Shown piece by piece: positions 1 to 6,273 of a stretch of 10,029 bases of DNA (its first letter is position 1; the number at the start of each line of letters is the position of its first letter). The translations under genes and the position numbers were made by a program. The notes below the pieces were generated by a model. That model had not been told where the DNA came from. It did not search any database and was given only the letters and a program-made list of their open reading frames with translations. Source of the DNA: Spirochaetales bacterium (GTDB taxonomy: Bacteria > Spirochaetota > Spirochaetia > JAGLYY01); assembly GCA_023131935.1 (NCBI GenBank), contig JAGLYY010000168.1, forward strand, positions 1-10,029, in the 5' to 3' direction.

Positions 1-144
1 GTCATCGTTAGGGGAGATATACTGGGTGCCGGAAGTGGCAAGATTCAATCCCGGGACCTCCTTGTGTCCGCCTCCGAAGAGAGGAGATCCCAGCAAGATC
101 ACCAGAAGCACAACAAATACTACGATTTTCTTTCTTTTTACCAT
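1..144 (-). CDS. Secreted protein, N-terminal part only (runs off left edge)
   Basis: The first 48 codons of a minus-strand gene are visible. The ATG at 144-142 follows a strong GGAGG site five bases upstream. The protein begins MVKRKK, followed by a hydrophobic stretch (IVVFVVLLVILLG) and a small-residue segment (SPLFGGG), which is a typical Sec signal peptide with a likely signal peptidase I site near residues 23-26. There is no lipobox cysteine. The mature part contains SGTQYISPNDD at the very edge. SPN(D/G)D-type motifs are common at the start of repeat domains in exported spirochaete and Bacteroidetes proteins, but too little is present to assign a family. It lies 61 bases downstream of deoB on the same strand, so it may be read through from the BMC operon or have its own promoter. 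A role in the BMC is unlikely for an exported protein. Confidence 0.75.
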   Translation of the reverse strand, partial: MVKRKKIVVFVVLLVILLGSPLFGGGHKEVPGLNLATSGTQYISPNDD

Positions 145-164
145 AAGAACCTCCGTGAGTTCTT
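145..164 (-). repeat. Small inverted repeat around the ribosome binding site of the secreted-protein gene
   Basis: AAGAAC (145-150) and GTTCTT (159-164) are perfect 6-base arms around an 8-base loop. On the minus-strand transcript most of the GGAGG ribosome binding site lies in the loop and the 3' arm ends directly at the ATG. It could modulate initiation, but a 6-bp stem may be chance. Confidence 0.25.
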
Positions 165-205
165 TAATTGATTCACACAGAGTATATCCTACTAACGCAA
201 CTTTA

Positions 206-1399
206 TTAAGCATAAAAGGATATCCCCCGCTTAAAAGGTGGAAGAACAAAAAAATCGCTGAGACTCCTCGCAAGATCAGAGAATTGCTTCCTAATACCGA
301 GACTTTTACCCACCTTATCCTTTTGATAAACAAGAAGGGGCACATATTCCCTCGTGTGATCCGAACCTTTGAAAGTAGGATCGCACCCATGATCCGCGGT
401 CACAATAAGCAGATCTCCCTTGTCAAGCAAATCCATTATCTCCGGGAGCCTTTTATCAATTTCACTTACAGCCGCCGCATACCCCGGGGCATCCCTGCGG
501 TGGCCAAAATGCATATCCGTGTCTACAAGATTTACGAAAATAAACCCGTTTTCTCCCTTAGGGCCCTGATTAATAAGATCGATAGTTCGCTCGATACAGG
601 CGTGGTTCCCCTTGTCATGATAACTTTCGGAAAGTCCCTGTTCGTTGAAAATATCACCTATTTTACCAACTCCTATGGTCCGGATCCCATGTTCCAGCAT
701 ATAGTCCAGGAGGCTCGTTTCAGGAAGACTGATACTATAATCCTTCCGTGCCTTTGTCCTGGTGAAAGCCCCCGGTTTCCCGGTAAATGGGCGGGCAATC
801 ACTCTGCCTATCTGATATGGATTACAGAGTTCCCGGGCAATTTCACACATCCCGTAAAGCCCCTCTATAGAGACAACCTCATCATGAGCGGCAATCTGGA
901 ATACAGAATCGCTGGAGGTGTAAATAATCGGTTTTCCCGATTCAAGGTGTTCCCCTCCAAGCTCCTCAATAATCACTGTGCCGGAAGCTGCCTTATTGCC
1001 GAGGGTCCCCCTATTGATCCTCCCGGAGAATTCCGAGACAAGCTCCGCGGGGAAGGAGGGATAGTCCTTCGGGAAAGTCGTAAAGGAATTTTCAAGTTCC
1101 ACACCGGCAAGTTCCCAATGGCCGGTTGTAGTATCTTTCCCCGGAGATTTCTCTTCCATCACCCCGAAACTCGCGAGGGGTTTCTCTACAGCCTCACAAC
1201 CGGGAAGCTCGAAACCAAGAAGCCGCGCCGCGTTCCCGAGACCGAGAGATTTCAAGTTTGGCCATAAATCGCCTTGAAGGTTTTTACCAACCGTTTCACA
1301 TATATGGAGGGCTGTGTTTGCTCCTTCATCACCATAATCTTCAGCATCAGGAAGAGCTCCCATACCAAAACTGTCTATTACAAGTACAACCGCGCGCAC
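206..1399 (-). CDS. deoB: Phosphopentomutase
   Basis: This 397-residue protein matches the usual length of phosphopentomutase, a manganese enzyme of the alkaline phosphatase superfamily that interconverts (deoxy)ribose 1-phosphate and 5-phosphate. Visible hallmarks are VIDSFGMG (Asp9, metal), KDTTTGHWE (residues 88-96, containing the phosphorylated Thr), TSSDSVFQIAAH (162-172), VDTDMHFGHRRD (Asp295, His300), TADHGCDPT (Asp336, His337) and SDHTREYVP (His348). The metal-ligand set therefore looks complete. The start is GTG at 1399 and only a weak AAGGGG site lies upstream. There is no N-terminal extension or encapsulation-type helix, so it probably works in the cytosol and supplies dR5P to the compartment. 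It is the last gene of the BMC operon, 40 bases after deoC. Its presence points to nucleoside-derived deoxyribose as the substrate rather than free deoxyribose. Confidence 0.96.
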   Translation of the reverse strand: MRAVVLVIDSFGMGALPDAEDYGDEGANTALHICETVGKNLQGDLWPNLKSLGLGNAARLLGFELPGCEAVEKPLASFGVMEEKSPGKDTTTGHWELAGVELENSFTTFPKDYPSFPAELVSEFSGRINRGTLGNKAASGTVIIEELGGEHLESGKPIIYTSSDSVFQIAAHDEVVSIEGLYGMCEIARELCNPYQIGRVIARPFTGKPGAFTRTKARKDYSISLPETSLLDYMLEHGIRTIGVGKIGDIFNEQGLSESYHDKGNHACIERTIDLINQGPKGENGFIFVNLVDTDMHFGHRRDAPGYAAAVSEIDKRLPEIMDLLDKGDLLIVTADHGCDPTFKGSDHTREYVPLLVYQKDKVGKSLGIRKQFSDLARSLSDFFVLPPFKRGISFYA

Positions 1400-1439
1400 T
1401 TAACAACTGCCCCTTTCAATGTAATTTACCTGTGCGACA

Positions 1440-2249
1440 CTAATAACCGGTAGTGACATCCTCACCTTTCACAATATTTACTCCGCCGCTGGTCCCTATT
1501 CTCGTAGCCCCGGCTTTTATCATCGCAACCGCGTCGGCAAAAGACTTCACACCGCCCGCGGCCTTAACACCCATGCCCGGGCCGATAGTACGCCGCATGA
1601 GCGCCACATCCCGGATATTTGCCCCTCCCGACGCGAAACCGGTAGAGGTCTTTACATAATGGGCACCTGATTTTTTAACAATTTCACAGGCTAATACTTT
1701 CTCTTCATCTGAGAGTAAAGCGGTTTCAATAATCACCTTCAAAACCGTATTCTGCCGGCAGGCCCGAAGGACCTGACGTATATCCTCTTCTACAAGTTTC
1801 ACTTTCCCCGATTTAAGGGCACCAATGTTCATGACCATGTCTATCTCAGCGGCCCCATCTTCGATGGCATGACGGGTTTCGAAGGCCTTGATTCTACTGG
1901 AGGTTGCCCCTAAGGGGAAACCAACCACTACACAGAGTTTCACATCACTGCCCCGGAGCCTTTTCGCGCAATGCTCCGCCCAGCCGGTATTTACACAGAC
2001 TGAGTGAAATCCATACTCCATTGCCTCGTCGCAGATTGTATTGATCTGTTCCTCCGTCGCCTCCGGCTTCAGCAGGGTATGATCGATATATTTAGCGATT
2101 TCCGCGGGAGCGATCCCTCCAACTGCTGAGGGGGGAGTGCTGTTTCCAGGTTTTCCCGGTTTTTCGGCGGAGGACTGTCCCTGCAGTTTCTCAAGGACCT
2201 CCATGGTTATCTTTTCAACCAGTTCTTTTTCATCCTCTTTCTCATACAT
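1440..2249 (-). CDS. deoC: Deoxyribose-phosphate aldolase with N-terminal encapsulation peptide
   Basis: This class I aldolase cleaves 2-deoxyribose 5-phosphate to glyceraldehyde 3-phosphate and acetaldehyde. The TIM-barrel domain occupies about residues 50-269. YIDHTLLKPEAT starts at 54, EIDMVMNIG contains Asp137, YVKTSTGF contains the Schiff-base Lys200, and VKAAGGVK contains the proton-relay Lys229. The chain ends in Tyr, as the E. coli enzyme does. It is about 45 residues longer at the N terminus than a bare DeoC: residues 5-24 form a predicted amphipathic helix (EKELVEKITMEVLEKLQG region), followed by a Pro/Gly/Ser-rich linker (25-47). That is the architecture of encapsulation peptides which target cargo into BMC shells. 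The ATG at 2249 has AGGAG seven bases upstream and lies two bases after the RpiB-family stop. It would be the signature enzyme of the compartment, releasing the volatile aldehyde inside. Confidence 0.96.
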   Translation of the reverse strand: MYEKEDEKELVEKITMEVLEKLQGQSSAEKPGKPGNSTPPSAVGGIAPAEIAKYIDHTLLKPEATEEQINTICDEAMEYGFHSVCVNTGWAEHCAKRLRGSDVKLCVVVGFPLGATSSRIKAFETRHAIEDGAAEIDMVMNIGALKSGKVKLVEEDIRQVLRACRQNTVLKVIIETALLSDEEKVLACEIVKKSGAHYVKTSTGFASGGANIRDVALMRRTIGPGMGVKAAGGVKSFADAVAMIKAGATRIGTSGGVNIVKGEDVTTGY

Positions 2250-2251
2250 AG

Positions 2252-2755
2252 TTAATCTCCTGCCGGCCGATTTCTTTCAGCCGCCATTATCTTATTAATT
2301 CTACGCCAATGCCGGCCGCCTTCAAACCGGGTATCGAGCCAGACTTTAACCATTTCACAGAGTTCATCGGGAGAGTGCAGGGGCCCGCCAAGGGTCAGGA
2401 CATTCGCGTTATTGTGCTGCCGCGAGTTCCTGATGGTACGGAGATCATAACATAAAGCCGCCCGGATTCCCCGGACCTTGTTGCAGACCATGGATGAACC
2501 AATCCCCGCGCCATCAATCATGATACCCCGCTCGCAATCTCCACCCGCGACTTTTTTCGCCACCTTCAGGGCAAAATCAGGATAATCAACACTATCGGTA
2601 CTATAGGTCCCGACATCGGTGACTTTATAACCAAGAATATCCAGATACCGTTTCAGGATCTCCTTCGCGGGATATCCCCCGTGGTCGGATCCAATAGTTA
2701 CCCTCAATACCTTGTCTTTCCCATTCTCTTCCCGCATTCCATTAAGGTCATCCAT
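2252..2755 (-). CDS. rpiB: RpiB/LacA/LacB-family sugar-phosphate isomerase homologue, catalytic Cys replaced by Asp
   Basis: This 167-residue protein belongs to the ribose-5-phosphate isomerase B fold. Conserved features are GSDHGG (22-27), VDYPDFA (56-62), RQHNNANVLTLGG (112-124, with His114) and TRFEGGRHWRRINKI (142-156, phosphate-binding arginines). In E. coli RpiB the active-site loop reads ICGTG with Cys66 as the ring-opening/isomerising base. Here the loop is IDGAG, so Asp81 takes the Cys place and Ala83 replaces Thr. Either a carboxylate does the chemistry, or the substrate or function differs. The ATG at 2755 overlaps the preceding BMC-P stop (TAATG), suggesting translational coupling. 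An in-frame Met7 is a possible alternative start. The short N-terminal leader (1-15) is not an obvious encapsulation helix. RpiB homologues beside deoC are characteristic of SPU-type BMC loci. Family assignment is firm; the exact reaction is not. Confidence 0.9.
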   Translation of the reverse strand: MDDLNGMREENGKDKVLRVTIGSDHGGYPAKEILKRYLDILGYKVTDVGTYSTDSVDYPDFALKVAKKVAGGDCERGIMIDGAGIGSSMVCNKVRGIRAALCYDLRTIRNSRQHNNANVLTLGGPLHSPDELCEMVKVWLDTRFEGGRHWRRINKIMAAERNRPAGD

Positions 2756-3036
2756 TACCGGCTCCTGTTTATCTCGTCGACGATCCCGACAATAACCGTC
2801 CGCACGGGCGCGGAAGAATCCTTGAGGATCGACCGGGCGGAATTCCCCTCATCAATGATCAAAACCGTATCGCCGACTCCCGCCTGCACGGTATCCAGAG
2901 CAACTATTGTTTTACCAGGCTTCTCAGCGGGATTTTCGCCAGGACCAATCGGCCGTACCAGTAACAGTTTGAAACCCTCAAGCGGAGCGATTTTACAGGT
3001 TGATACAACATTTCCAATTACTTTTCCAAGAATCAT
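2755..3036 (-). CDS. BMC-P pentameric shell vertex protein (EutN/CcmL family)
   Basis: The 93-residue protein has the EutN/CcmL pattern: ILGKVIGNVVSTCK at the N terminus, LEGFKLLLVRP (19-29), VALDTVQAGVGDTVLI (45-60), the EGNSAR loop (63-68) and a terminal VIVGIVDEIN. Members of this family form pentamers that cap the vertices of icosahedral BMC shells. The ATG at 3036 has AGGGA upstream and follows the preceding BMC-P stop by four bases. Its stop overlaps the RpiB-family start by one base. It is closest within the window to its neighbour at 3041-3310 (shared LLLVRP and DTVQAG), suggesting an old tandem duplication. It is one of four BMC-P genes here. Confidence 0.93.
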   Translation of the reverse strand: MILGKVIGNVVSTCKIAPLEGFKLLLVRPIGPGENPAEKPGKTIVALDTVQAGVGDTVLIIDEGNSARSILKDSSAPVRTVIVGIVDEINRSR

Positions 3037-3040
3037 ACCA

Positions 3041-3310
3041 TTATTCCCTGTTCACCTGATCGATAATACCCATGACCGTTGCGTCCGAAGGGTTGAACCA
3101 GTTTTTAAGGGCCATCGCCGCCTCCCGTCCCCCTTCGAATAACACAACATCTCCCCTGCCTGCCTGTACAGTATCGCAAGCCACAAGGGGGGGGCCGGCC
3201 TCTTCCATATTTTCATTCAGAGGCCTTACAAGAAGGAGTTTCACCCCCTCAAGAGAGTCAACTTTTTTCGTACAGACAACCGATCCAATTACCCTGCCAA
3301 TCTTCATCAT
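3041..3310 (-). CDS. BMC-P pentameric shell vertex protein (EutN/CcmL family), divergent loop
   Basis: The 89-residue EutN/CcmL homologue contains KIGRVIGSVVCTKK, LEGVKLLLVRP (20-30), LVACDTVQAGRGDVVLF (42-58) and ATVMGIIDQVN at the C terminus. The segment that usually reads GSSAR or GNSAR is here GGREAAMALKNWF, so the loop before the last strand is changed. Because four BMC-P paralogues are encoded, this one may occupy a distinct vertex or form mixed pentamers; that is inference. Two tandem ATGs (3310 and 3307) follow an AGGGGGTGG site. The second has the more usual spacing, so the first Met may not be used. The gene starts seven bases after the aldehyde dehydrogenase stop. Confidence 0.92.
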   Translation of the reverse strand: MMKIGRVIGSVVCTKKVDSLEGVKLLLVRPLNENMEEAGPPLVACDTVQAGRGDVVLFEGGREAAMALKNWFNPSDATVMGIIDQVNRE

Positions 3311-3317
3311 CCACCCC

Positions 3318-4733
3318 CTAAACGATCCTGAAGTAATCGATCAGGGCGCAGCGCCGTTCCCTGGTAAAGGTCATTGGACGGGTAAACCCCTCTCCTGTTG
3401 GGCTGGCAATGGTGAAGGAGGTAAACCCGGCGCCTCCAAAACCCATACCATTGAAATTTGACCCGTTTTTCACAAAGAGGGAACAATTCATTATTTTCGC
3501 CATCTTTGAAAGTTTCGCGATGTTGAGAGAATGCATGGAGGCGGTATGCCGGAATCCATGTTCACAATCGAAAGCAAAATCGATAGCTTCGTCCACATCA
3601 GCGACCCGTACAAGGGGTATTACCGGCATGAGCTGTTCAGTCCAGACCAGCGGATGAGATTTGTCCACTTCACAAAGAAGGATTTTCGTTTCCCCGGGGA
3701 CCTCGAGATCGATAGCCCCGGCAATTACTACCGCATCCTTGCCGACATAATCCTTATTCGCGGCCCCATGGTAACCCTTTCTCCCGGGATCCGCGATCAC
3801 CAGTTTCGTGACTTTACCGGTCTGCTCCCGGTTCAGTTCATAGGCGCCGTTCTTCTTCATTTCATCTTTCAAATCATCCGCTACTCCGCGAACGGCGATG
3901 ATCTCTTTCTCACAGATACAGATTATGTTGTTATCAAAACCGGCCCCCAGCACAATGTCCCGGGCGGCTTTCGGAATATCCGCGGTTTCGTCAACAACAC
4001 AGGGAGGATTCCCCGGTCCGGCCGCGATTACCTTTTTATCCGATTTCATCGCTTCCCGGACAACACCGGGACCCCCGGTCACCGTAAGCAGGGCGATGTA
4101 AGGATGATTCATGAGAGTTTTCGCGGCTTCGATAGAGGGTTCCGATATCGTTGTAATGACGTTTTCAGGTCCTCCAACCCGGGTGATTGCCTTGTTTAGC
4201 AGCCCGACCAGGAAAGTGGAAACAAACCGTGCCGCGGGGTGAGAAGCAAAAACGATTGAGTTTCCCGCGGCAACCATAGCGATGCCGTTGTTGATGATGG
4301 TTTCGGTGGGATTTGTACTCGGGCAGATAGCGCCGATAACTCCGTAGGGTGCCCGTTCAACGAGAGTCAGCCCATGATCATCAGTATAGCTTAAGGGCTG
4401 CAGATCTTCCACTCCCGGAGTCATCCTGATCGCGAGGAGATTTTTGCTGACCTTATCGTCGTATCTCCCCATTTTCGTTTCATCTACCGCCATCCGGGAG
4501 AGCTGCTGTGTGTATTCTTCACAGATCTTCCGCATTTCAGCAATCATCGCCCGTCGGACCTCCAGGGTAGTTTCCCTGAAAGCGGAAAAGGCGTCACGAG
4601 CGGCATAAATTGCCTTATTAATATCGGTAAACACCCCCGGCTCCAGCCCTGGAGGGGACCCGCCGGCGGTGTTCTTTACCTCTTTTACCACCTGTTCAAC
4701 GACACTTCTTATCGTCTTTTCATCAATTTCCAC
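3318..4733 (-). CDS. CoA-acylating aldehyde dehydrogenase (PduP/EutE-like), BMC cargo
   Basis: The 471-residue protein belongs to the acylating aldehyde dehydrogenase family found in metabolosomes. It oxidises an aldehyde, here most likely acetaldehyde from DeoC, with CoA and NAD+ to acyl-CoA. Diagnostic segments are APYGVIGAICPSTNPTET (128-145), the cofactor-domain TVTGGPGVV (218-226), AAGPGNPPCVVD (237-248) and FDNNIICICEKE (266-277), in which Cys272 aligns with the catalytic Cys. Residues 1-20 form a predicted amphipathic helix (DEKTIRSVVEQVVKEVK), followed by a Gly/Pro-rich linker (24-33), like the PduP-type encapsulation peptide. The start is GTG at 4733 with GGAG/GAGGG upstream. No ATG, GTG or TTG lies between it and the in-frame upstream stop. 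It sits between shell genes, 57 bases after a BMC-T gene. It would need a phosphotransacylase and an alcohol dehydrogenase, not found here, to recycle CoA and NADH. Confidence 0.95.
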   Translation of the reverse strand: MEIDEKTIRSVVEQVVKEVKNTAGGSPPGLEPGVFTDINKAIYAARDAFSAFRETTLEVRRAMIAEMRKICEEYTQQLSRMAVDETKMGRYDDKVSKNLLAIRMTPGVEDLQPLSYTDDHGLTLVERAPYGVIGAICPSTNPTETIINNGIAMVAAGNSIVFASHPAARFVSTFLVGLLNKAITRVGGPENVITTISEPSIEAAKTLMNHPYIALLTVTGGPGVVREAMKSDKKVIAAGPGNPPCVVDETADIPKAARDIVLGAGFDNNIICICEKEIIAVRGVADDLKDEMKKNGAYELNREQTGKVTKLVIADPGRKGYHGAANKDYVGKDAVVIAGAIDLEVPGETKILLCEVDKSHPLVWTEQLMPVIPLVRVADVDEAIDFAFDCEHGFRHTASMHSLNIAKLSKMAKIMNCSLFVKNGSNFNGMGFGGAGFTSFTIASPTGEGFTRPMTFTRERRCALIDYFRIV

Positions 4734-4790
4734 GATACCCTCTCCATCTATCGCACACTCTCCACATCAAAGAAACAATCAAAGAGATAA

Positions 4791-5342
4791 TTAAAGGACA
4801 AAAGGTTTAATATCCGGGTGTGGCCTGGGAATAATGACTTTCTCGAACAAGAGCCCTTTCCCTGAAATCACCTCTTCGGCTGCTTCCATTCCGGCTTCAA
4901 CATCTCCAATAGAACCAAGGATCTTCATGATGGATTTCCCCCCCATCTCCCCCTCAATCCGGATCTCCATAAGCTTGAGGTCCGCGGCCTTTGCGGCTTT
5001 GTCCCCAGCTTCGATTCCCGCTGTCGCCGAGCGGGATTCGATGATTCCTATAGCATCCCACTCTTCATATTCAATCTTTCCATTCAGCGCGGGAATAACA
5101 TCGGGATGGAGTTGGGGCAGGAAAAGCTCATCCACAACATTGTCACCACCGAGATCCTTCCCCGCTCGAAGGGCTGTTTCAACGGAAGCAACATCCCCGG
5201 TAAGGATAATAAGATACCTCCCCGGCTGAATGATCTTTACATCGAGAATCGATACCGGTGCTGCTTTCACCATCCCGTCGAGGACCGAAATTCCCCTGGC
5301 AATACTGGATAATTCAAGCGCTCCGAGAACCATTACATCCAC
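4791..5342 (-). CDS. BMC-T trimeric shell protein (tandem BMC domains)
   Basis: The 183-residue protein contains two BMC domains. Domain 1 (about 4-83) begins LGALELSSIARGISVLDGMVKAAP and ends LPQLHPDV. Domain 2 (about 95-183) begins DAIGIIESRSATAGIEAGDKAAKAA and ends IPRPHPDIKPFVL. Such proteins form trimers that pack as pseudohexamers in BMC facets. It resembles, from memory, the single-layer BMC-T1 of Haliangium ochraceum (ELTSIARG-type start). The protein contains no cysteine, so it cannot carry a pore Fe-S cluster as PduT does. The start is uncertain: GTG at 5342 (used here) or ATG at 5333, which would give a protein beginning MVLGALEL. Neither has a well-spaced strong ribosome binding site. 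It lies five bases after the preceding BMC-P stop. Confidence 0.93.
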   Translation of the reverse strand: MDVMVLGALELSSIARGISVLDGMVKAAPVSILDVKIIQPGRYLIILTGDVASVETALRAGKDLGGDNVVDELFLPQLHPDVIPALNGKIEYEEWDAIGIIESRSATAGIEAGDKAAKAADLKLMEIRIEGEMGGKSIMKILGSIGDVEAGMEAAEEVISGKGLLFEKVIIPRPHPDIKPFVL

Positions 5343-5347
5343 AGGCG

Positions 5348-5641
5348 TTACCGGTCCTTCCCGTAAACTATTCGGTCTTCAGCTTCCACAAGATCGACAA
5401 TGCCAATAATGACAGCATCCACCGGTTTGTCTTTGGTGCTGCCGGTCTGCCGGGCAGAGCTTCCCTGAGAAATCAGGACAACCTCCCCTTCTCCGGAACC
5501 CATCAAATCAAGGGCCACCAGAAAAGATCCAAGTGGAGCGCCATCTTCCCCGCAGGATTCAACGAGGAGAAATCTCCCCCCCTCGATACCATCATTTCTG
5601 CCGGTACTGACCACATTGCCGACAACAGTCGCGAGGGTCAT
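5348..5641 (-). CDS. BMC-P pentameric shell vertex protein (EutN/CcmL family)
   Basis: The 97-residue EutN/CcmL protein has LATVVGNVVSTGRN at the N terminus, IEGGRFLLVESC (19-30), FLVALDLMGSGEGEVVLI (40-57), the QGSSARQT loop (59-66) and AVIIGIVDLVE. The ATG at 5641 overlaps the stop of the upstream BMC-P gene by four bases (ATGA). This indicates translational coupling and suggests tandem duplication. The two proteins also share the GSS-R-T--TK-KP-DA loop and a C-terminal VY-KDR tail, which the other BMC-P pair in the operon lacks. Confidence 0.94.
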   Translation of the reverse strand: MTLATVVGNVVSTGRNDGIEGGRFLLVESCGEDGAPLGSFLVALDLMGSGEGEVVLISQGSSARQTGSTKDKPVDAVIIGIVDLVEAEDRIVYGKDR

Positions 5642-5943
5642 TCACCCCCCCGGTCTTTCTGGTAAACCTGTTTTCCATGCAGAGTGATGATGTCAACAAT
5701 AGCGGTGATCGTCGCGTCACTCGGCTTCCCTTTCGTCACATTGGTCATCCTTGAGGAGGAACCCGCGACAAAAAAAACAATCTCGTCGAACCCGGCCCCA
5801 ACGGCATCCATCGCGACAACAAAATCCTGTTTGCCCTTCAAGGTTTTCGGATCGATCTTTTCAAGAAGAAGGAATTTTATCCCCTCGATCTGCTCATCCT
5901 TGTGGGAAGAGACAACAGTACCGACAACCCTTGCCAAGACCAT
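5638..5943 (-). CDS. BMC-P pentameric shell vertex protein (EutN/CcmL family)
   Basis: The EutN/CcmL signature is clear: MVLARVVGTVVSSHK, IEGIKFLLLEKID, FVVAMDAVGAGFDEIVFFV, AGSSSRMTN and ATITAIVDII. I chose ATG 5943 (101 residues). The longer reading that begins at 6003 would overlap the end of the upstream BMC-H gene, and the family normally starts directly at this strand. An AAGGG site lies just upstream of ATG 5943, which is seven bases after the BMC-H stop. The tail (QVYQKDRGGE) resembles that of the next BMC-P gene, with which it overlaps by four bases. The loop KIDPKTLKGKQDF between the second and third strands is longer than in the other paralogues. Confidence 0.93.
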   Translation of the reverse strand: MVLARVVGTVVSSHKDEQIEGIKFLLLEKIDPKTLKGKQDFVVAMDAVGAGFDEIVFFVAGSSSRMTNVTKGKPSDATITAIVDIITLHGKQVYQKDRGGE

Positions 5944-5950
5944 TGATCCC

Positions 5951-6253
5951 TTAACCCTTTGATCCCTGTCTGCCCAAAGGCAAAACCGCGTCCACATTTT
6001 CATGGGGCCGGGGAATGATATGGATTGAAATTACCTCCCCTACCCGTTCCGCCGCCCTGCCGCCGGCATCCAAAGCAGCCCTGACAGCGGCAACATCCCC
6101 CCGGATAACCGCGGTCACATAACCTCCGCCGGTCTGAATATGGGGATGAAGCTCCACTTTCGCGGCTTTCACCATTGCGTCCGAGGCTTCAATCATCGCC
6201 GCGAAACCTCTGCACTCGATCAAACCAAGAGCGTTTTCTTTTATATTTGCCAT
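5951..6253 (-). CDS. BMC-H hexameric shell protein (second copy, altered pore flank)
   Basis: A single BMC domain of 100 residues forms the hexamers that tile the shell facets. It reads MANIKENALGLIECRGFAAMIEASDAMVKAAKV in two overlapping motifs, then the pore loop QTGGGYVT, then IRGDVAAVRAALDAG and HIIPRPHENVDAVLP. I place the start at ATG 6253, with AGGTGGAG about nine bases upstream. A GTG at 6268 lies inside that site and is unlikely to be used. It is closely related to the first BMC-H gene (6909-7205), but the stretch before the pore glycines is ELHPHIQTGGG instead of DLTGWEKTGGG. The pore-proximal lysine is lost and two histidines are gained. It lies between the stacking BMC-T gene and a BMC-P gene. 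Confidence 0.95.
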   Translation of the reverse strand: MANIKENALGLIECRGFAAMIEASDAMVKAAKVELHPHIQTGGGYVTAVIRGDVAAVRAALDAGGRAAERVGEVISIHIIPRPHENVDAVLPLGRQGSKG

Positions 6254-6273
6254 TTTACCGTTCTCCACCTGCG

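Noticed and set aside
26..1267. A 413-codon open frame on the plus strand
   Set aside because: It lies entirely antisense to deoB (and the secreted-protein start), shows no recognisable domain, and deoB has full family motifs in its own frame.
5944..6003. A 20-residue N-terminal extension of the first BMC-P protein
   Set aside because: It overlaps the coding end of the second BMC-H and precedes the canonical EutN/CcmL first strand; ATG 5943 fits the family.
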